A stretch of 7,856 nt of DNA, taken from assembly GCA_021805485.1 (NCBI GenBank), contig JAJZFF010000534.1:1-7856 (forward strand), read 5' to 3'. Below are positions 5,636 through 7,856 of the stretch, piece after piece. How positions within the stretch are numbered: the first letter of the stretch is position 1; each line of letters begins with the position of its first letter. A program made the position numbers and the translations under genes. The stretch is from Pseudomonadota bacterium. GTDB taxonomy: Bacteria; Pseudomonadota; Alphaproteobacteria; Acetobacterales; Acetobacteraceae. The notes under the pieces were generated by a model, which was given only the letters and a program-made list of their open reading frames with translations, searched no databases and had not been told where the DNA came from.

Positions 5636-6523
5636 ATGCTTGATTATTCCGCCCTGGCCGCCGTCGGCGCGGTGATCCGCGAGGGCAGCTTCGAACGCGC
5701 GGCGCACGCGCTGGGAATCACCGCTTCGGCGGTTTCCCAGCGCGTGCGCGGCCTTGAGGAACGGCTCGGCTCGGTTCTGATCGTCCGCGGGCAACCCTGT
5801 GTTCCCACCGATATGGGCCGTGCCCTTTGCGCGCATCTCGATCGGGTCAGGCTTCTCGAGGACGATCTGGCGCCGGCCCTCGCCCTGACGGGGGCGGTCT
5901 CGCCGCTCACGCTGAAAGTGGCCGTGAATGCGGACAGCCTGGCAACCTGGTTTCCTCAGGCGGCCGCCGCGTTCGGGCGCGGCGCGGGGATCCTGCTCGA
6001 CCTCGCGCTGGATGACGAGGCCCATACGGCCGACCGGCTGCGCTCGGGCGAGGTGCTGGCCGCGGTGACGGCCGATCCCGAACCCGTGCAGGGCTGCCGG
6101 ACGATCCTGCTCGGTGCGCTGCCCTATGTCTCCTGCGCCAGCCCGGATTTCATGGCGCGGCATTTTGCCGGGGGCGTGAACCGGGACACGCTCATGCGGG
6201 CACCGCACATGCGGTTCGACCGGCGGGACGCGTGGCAGGCGCGTTGGGCATCGGAGGCGCACGGCGTCGAGCTTGCCGCGCCGACGCACTGGATTCCCTC
6301 GACGCATGCCTTTCTGGACCTCTGCATCGCCGGGCTGGCCTGGGGGTTGCACCCGGCGCCGCTGGCCGAGCCGCATCTCGCCGCCGGGCGTCTGACCGAA
6401 TTGCCGCCCGGCCTGCGGATCGACGTGAAGCTGTACTGGACCGTGGCCCGTCTGCACGCCAGGGCGCTGGAGACACTGACCCGCGCGGTTTGCGCCACCG
6501 CCGCCGAATGGCTCGACGATTGA
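5636..6523 (+). CDS. lysG: LysR-family regulator of the LysG/ArgP type
   Basis: This 295-residue protein is near the length of E. coli ArgP (297). The N-terminal winged helix-turn-helix spans about 4-62, with AVIREGSFERAAHALGITASAVSQRVRGLE (12-41) as the DNA-contact helices and wing. A linker helix follows to about 85, then a periplasmic-binding-protein-like effector domain (about 92-292). In ArgP/LysG proteins this domain senses lysine, arginine or histidine and activates the exporter gene. The short second position (MLDYSALAAV) and the C-terminal KLYWTVARL block fit the ArgP subgroup. Its head-to-head position with a LysE/ArgO gene is the classic lysE-lysG arrangement of Corynebacterium, also seen widely in proteobacteria. 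The ATG at 5636 has only a weak AGAG before it and a -10-like box 6 bases upstream, so the transcript may be leaderless. It is convergent with the DUF2189 gene. Confidence 0.92.
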   Translation: MLDYSALAAVGAVIREGSFERAAHALGITASAVSQRVRGLEERLGSVLIVRGQPCVPTDMGRALCAHLDRVRLLEDDLAPALALTGAVSPLTLKVAVNADSLATWFPQAAAAFGRGAGILLDLALDDEAHTADRLRSGEVLAAVTADPEPVQGCRTILLGALPYVSCASPDFMARHFAGGVNRDTLMRAPHMRFDRRDAWQARWASEAHGVELAAPTHWIPSTHAFLDLCIAGLAWGLHPAPLAEPHLAAGRLTELPPGLRIDVKLYWTVARLHARALETLTRAVCATAAEWLDD

Positions 6524-6593
6524 TCTTCGCCCCTATGTGCTGCCGGTCTGGCCCGGTGACGCCGGCGCTACGCACGTTCCTGGCCGCCGCCAC
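6524..6593. other. Short convergent gap, no clear terminator
   Basis: These 70 bases separate the stop of the regulator gene from the stop of the DUF2189 gene. GCCGG at 6542-6546 and CCGGC at 6562-6566 could form a weak 5-bp stem with a 15-base loop, but there is no U tract. I see no gene or repeat. Confidence 0.4.
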
Positions 6594-7448
6594 TCAGTCG
6601 ATGATGCGCCGGTAGAGATGCCAGGTGGAATGCCCGAGGATGGGCAGGACGATGGCGATGCCGAGCAATCCGGGAACGGCGCCCAGTGCGAGGCCGACCA
6701 GGACGATCAGTCCCCACAGGCCGAGAATTGCCGGATTCCGCCGCAGCGCCCGGATCGATATCCCGAGCGCCGCGGGCATGTCGGCGGGTCGGTCGAGCAG
6801 CAGAGGGAAGGACGTGACGCCGATGGCCAGCGCCGCGACCGCAAACACGAAGCCGGTGCAAAGCCCGGCGGCCATCATCGCCCAGCCGGCGGGCGTGGTC
6901 AGTGCCGCCGCCACGAAAGCCGCGAAGGACCGCGGTTCGGCCGCCCCGAGGGTCCGGATGTAGATGAATTCCGCCGCCCCGAGCCACAGGAGCAGGAGGA
7001 GGATCTGCAGGCCGCCCATCGCCAGGATCGCGCCGATCTGCGGCGAACGCAGGATGCCGGCGGCCTCGATCACCCTCGGCGTGCGGCCGGACTCGCGCAG
7101 GCGGCTCAATTCCATCAGCCAGACCGACGCCAGCGGCCCGATCAGGGCAAAGCCGGCCACCAGGGGCACGACGAGCGGCAGGAGATGTCCGTTCGCGACG
7201 ACGGCGCTGAGGAAGAGACCGGCAATCGGGAAGACGAGGGCGAGGACGACGATATCGGTTCGGTCGGCTTCGAAATCCTCGAACCCGCGGCGCAGCGCCA
7301 CGGCCAGATCCTCGATGCCGATCCGGCGGATGTTCACCGGAAGCGTCTTCGCCTCGGCCCAGTAGGTCTCGCCATCGGCGGCGCCGATTTCCTCCACGGC
7401 GTGCCCCGGCGCCGACAGCGCCCATTCGATCGGATTGCGGATATGCAT
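6594..7448 (-). CDS. DUF2189-family integral membrane protein (unknown function)
   Basis: From the ATG at 7448 the protein has 284 residues. It starts with a soluble, fairly acidic segment (1-62) that includes LPVNIRRIGIEDLAVALRRGFEDF. Hydrophobic segments follow near 66-84, 88-111, 137-158, 187-212 and 241-270 (the last may be one long or two short helices). The block from VTSFPLLLDRPADM through AALGISIRALRRNPAILG (211-243) and the end GHSTWHLYRRIID (272-284) are what I recognise as DUF2189, an inner-membrane family of unknown role. A longer reading from 7544 would add 32 polar residues. The ATG at 7448 is better supported because GGGGGGAG (7463-7456, minus strand) precedes it by 7 bases, and the added segment looks non-coding. 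The neighbours give no functional hint. A long plus-strand frame over the same DNA encodes low-complexity, charged sequence and is rejected. Confidence 0.87.
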   Translation of the reverse strand: MHIRNPIEWALSAPGHAVEEIGAADGETYWAEAKTLPVNIRRIGIEDLAVALRRGFEDFEADRTDIVVLALVFPIAGLFLSAVVANGHLLPLVVPLVAGFALIGPLASVWLMELSRLRESGRTPRVIEAAGILRSPQIGAILAMGGLQILLLLLWLGAAEFIYIRTLGAAEPRSFAAFVAAALTTPAGWAMMAAGLCTGFVFAVAALAIGVTSFPLLLDRPADMPAALGISIRALRRNPAILGLWGLIVLVGLALGAVPGLLGIAIVLPILGHSTWHLYRRIID

Positions 7449-7455
7449 GGCGACA

Positions 7456-7463
7456 CTCCCCCC
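7456..7463 (-). promoter_or_regulatory. Shine-Dalgarno sequence that sets the DUF2189 start
   Basis: On the minus strand GGGGGGAG lies 7 bases before the ATG at 7448. This is the only strong ribosome site near the possible starts of this gene and argues against the longer reading from 7544. Confidence 0.7.
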
Positions 7464-7614
7464 GGATCTCGAAAGATTGGGTGGTGCTTCGCGCCCCGCG
7501 GAACAACCGACGGGCGCGCCGCAACCGTCATGCTCCGGTCGCATGGCAGAGGCGAGCGGCGGCGGTTGGCTTTCGCCGGCCCGCCGCGGGCGAGGGGGAC
7601 GCGGGGCGATCAGG
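7464..7614. other. Intergenic region upstream of the DUF2189 gene and downstream of the aldo/keto reductase
   Basis: Both flanking genes run on the minus strand, so this gap should hold the end of one transcript and possibly the promoter of the next. CATGC (7529-7533) and GCATG (7541-7545) form a 5-bp inverted repeat with a 7-base spacer, and GCCCG/CGGGC pair around a 3-base loop near 7580-7592. Neither has a U tract or a convincing promoter next to it. Confidence 0.3.
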
Positions 7615-7856
7615 TCATGCCGGTTCGGCGCCCTGGATGTCGTTCAGTTCGGCGCAGTCGGCCGCCGACAGCTCGAGGCCCGCGGCGGCCAGGTTCTGCC
7701 GCAGGTGATCCGCCGATGCCGTGCCCGGGATCAGCAGGATGTTCGAAGACCGCCGGAGCAGCCAGGCCAGCGCCACCTGCATCGGCGGCACGCCGAGGCG
7801 TCCGGCCACCGAGGATAGTTTCGATGACTGCAGGGGCGTGAAGCCGCCGAGCGGGA
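7615..7856 (-). CDS. Aldo/keto reductase, C-terminal part (YdbC/PdxI-like), cut by the window edge
   Basis: The minus-strand frame is open from the right edge to the TGA at 7617-7615 and encodes about 80 residues. Near the start of the visible part it reads PLGGFTPLQSSKL, then VPPMQVALAWLLRRS, NILLIPGTASADHLRQNLAAAGLELSAAD. The LIPGTAS...HLRQN segment is the NADP(H) 2'-phosphate-binding region at the C-terminus of aldo/keto reductases, TIM-barrel enzymes that reduce aldehydes or ketones in the cytoplasm. From memory, PLGGFTPLQSS is characteristic of E. coli YdbC (PdxI, pyridoxal reductase), so that subgroup is the best guess. The catalytic Asp-Tyr-Lys-His residues lie outside the window and cannot be checked. 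An apparent GTG start at 7809 is internal, because the homologous sequence continues upstream of it. Confidence 0.88.
   Translation of the reverse strand, partial: PLGGFTPLQSSKLSSVAGRLGVPPMQVALAWLLRRSSNILLIPGTASADHLRQNLAAAGLELSAADCAELNDIQGAEPA

Noticed and set aside
6542..6566. GCCGG/CCGGC stem between the regulator and DUF2189 genes as a terminator
   Set aside because: A 5-bp stem with a 15-base loop and no U tract is too weak to call.
6537..7841. A 434-residue plus-strand open frame over the DUF2189 gene
   Set aside because: It encodes charged, low-complexity sequence. The opposite strand gives a coherent multi-span membrane protein with a strong ribosome site and family motifs.

Overview
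The window is GC-rich (estimated at around 70%) with a strong G/C preference at third codon positions. The protein families and this composition suggest an alphaproteobacterium, possibly an Acetobacteraceae/Acidiphilium-like organism. That placement is inference from composition and remembered family resemblance, not from a marker gene. I see no tRNA, rRNA, CRISPR array, insertion sequence, phage gene or integration site. It looks like ordinary chromosomal gene content with short intergenic gaps.

Left part (1-2161). An open frame at the left edge (1-135, probably the end of an upstream gene) is followed by an agmatinase/ureohydrolase gene (164-1078, +). A perfect 12-bp hairpin separates it from a convergent gene (1141-1968, -). 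That gene encodes a secreted-then-anchored protein with a TPR-like periplasmic part, one membrane segment and a Gly/Met/Pro-rich tail. A 193-bp divergent gap (1969-2161) separates it from the next gene.

Middle part (2162-4928). An amidase-signature hydrolase (2162-3523, +) is followed by a fumarylacetoacetate-hydrolase-superfamily enzyme (3631-4806, +). The second resembles the sugar-acid dehydratase XylX/KdaD (2-keto-3-deoxy-xylonate or -arabinonate dehydratase) more than a true fumarylacetoacetase. A promoter-like sequence with a hairpin in its spacer lies between the two, so the second gene may be transcribed on its own.

Right part (4929-7856). A LysE/ArgO-type basic amino acid exporter (-) and a LysG/ArgP-type LysR regulator (+) are divergently arranged, the classic exporter and sensor pair for lysine/arginine. 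After them comes a DUF2189 integral membrane protein (6594-7448, -). At the right edge is the C-terminal part of an aldo/keto reductase (7615 to the edge, -) resembling E. coli YdbC/PdxI.

Agmatinase, amidase and the Lys/Arg exporter with its regulator share a loose theme of arginine or guanidino-compound nitrogen metabolism, but they do not form one operon and the link is only a hypothesis. I found no convincing previously undescribed system. The most checkable unusual points are two genes whose -10-like boxes sit 6 nt before the ATG (possible leaderless mRNAs), a probable start correction for the exporter, and an isolated XylX-like dehydratase.
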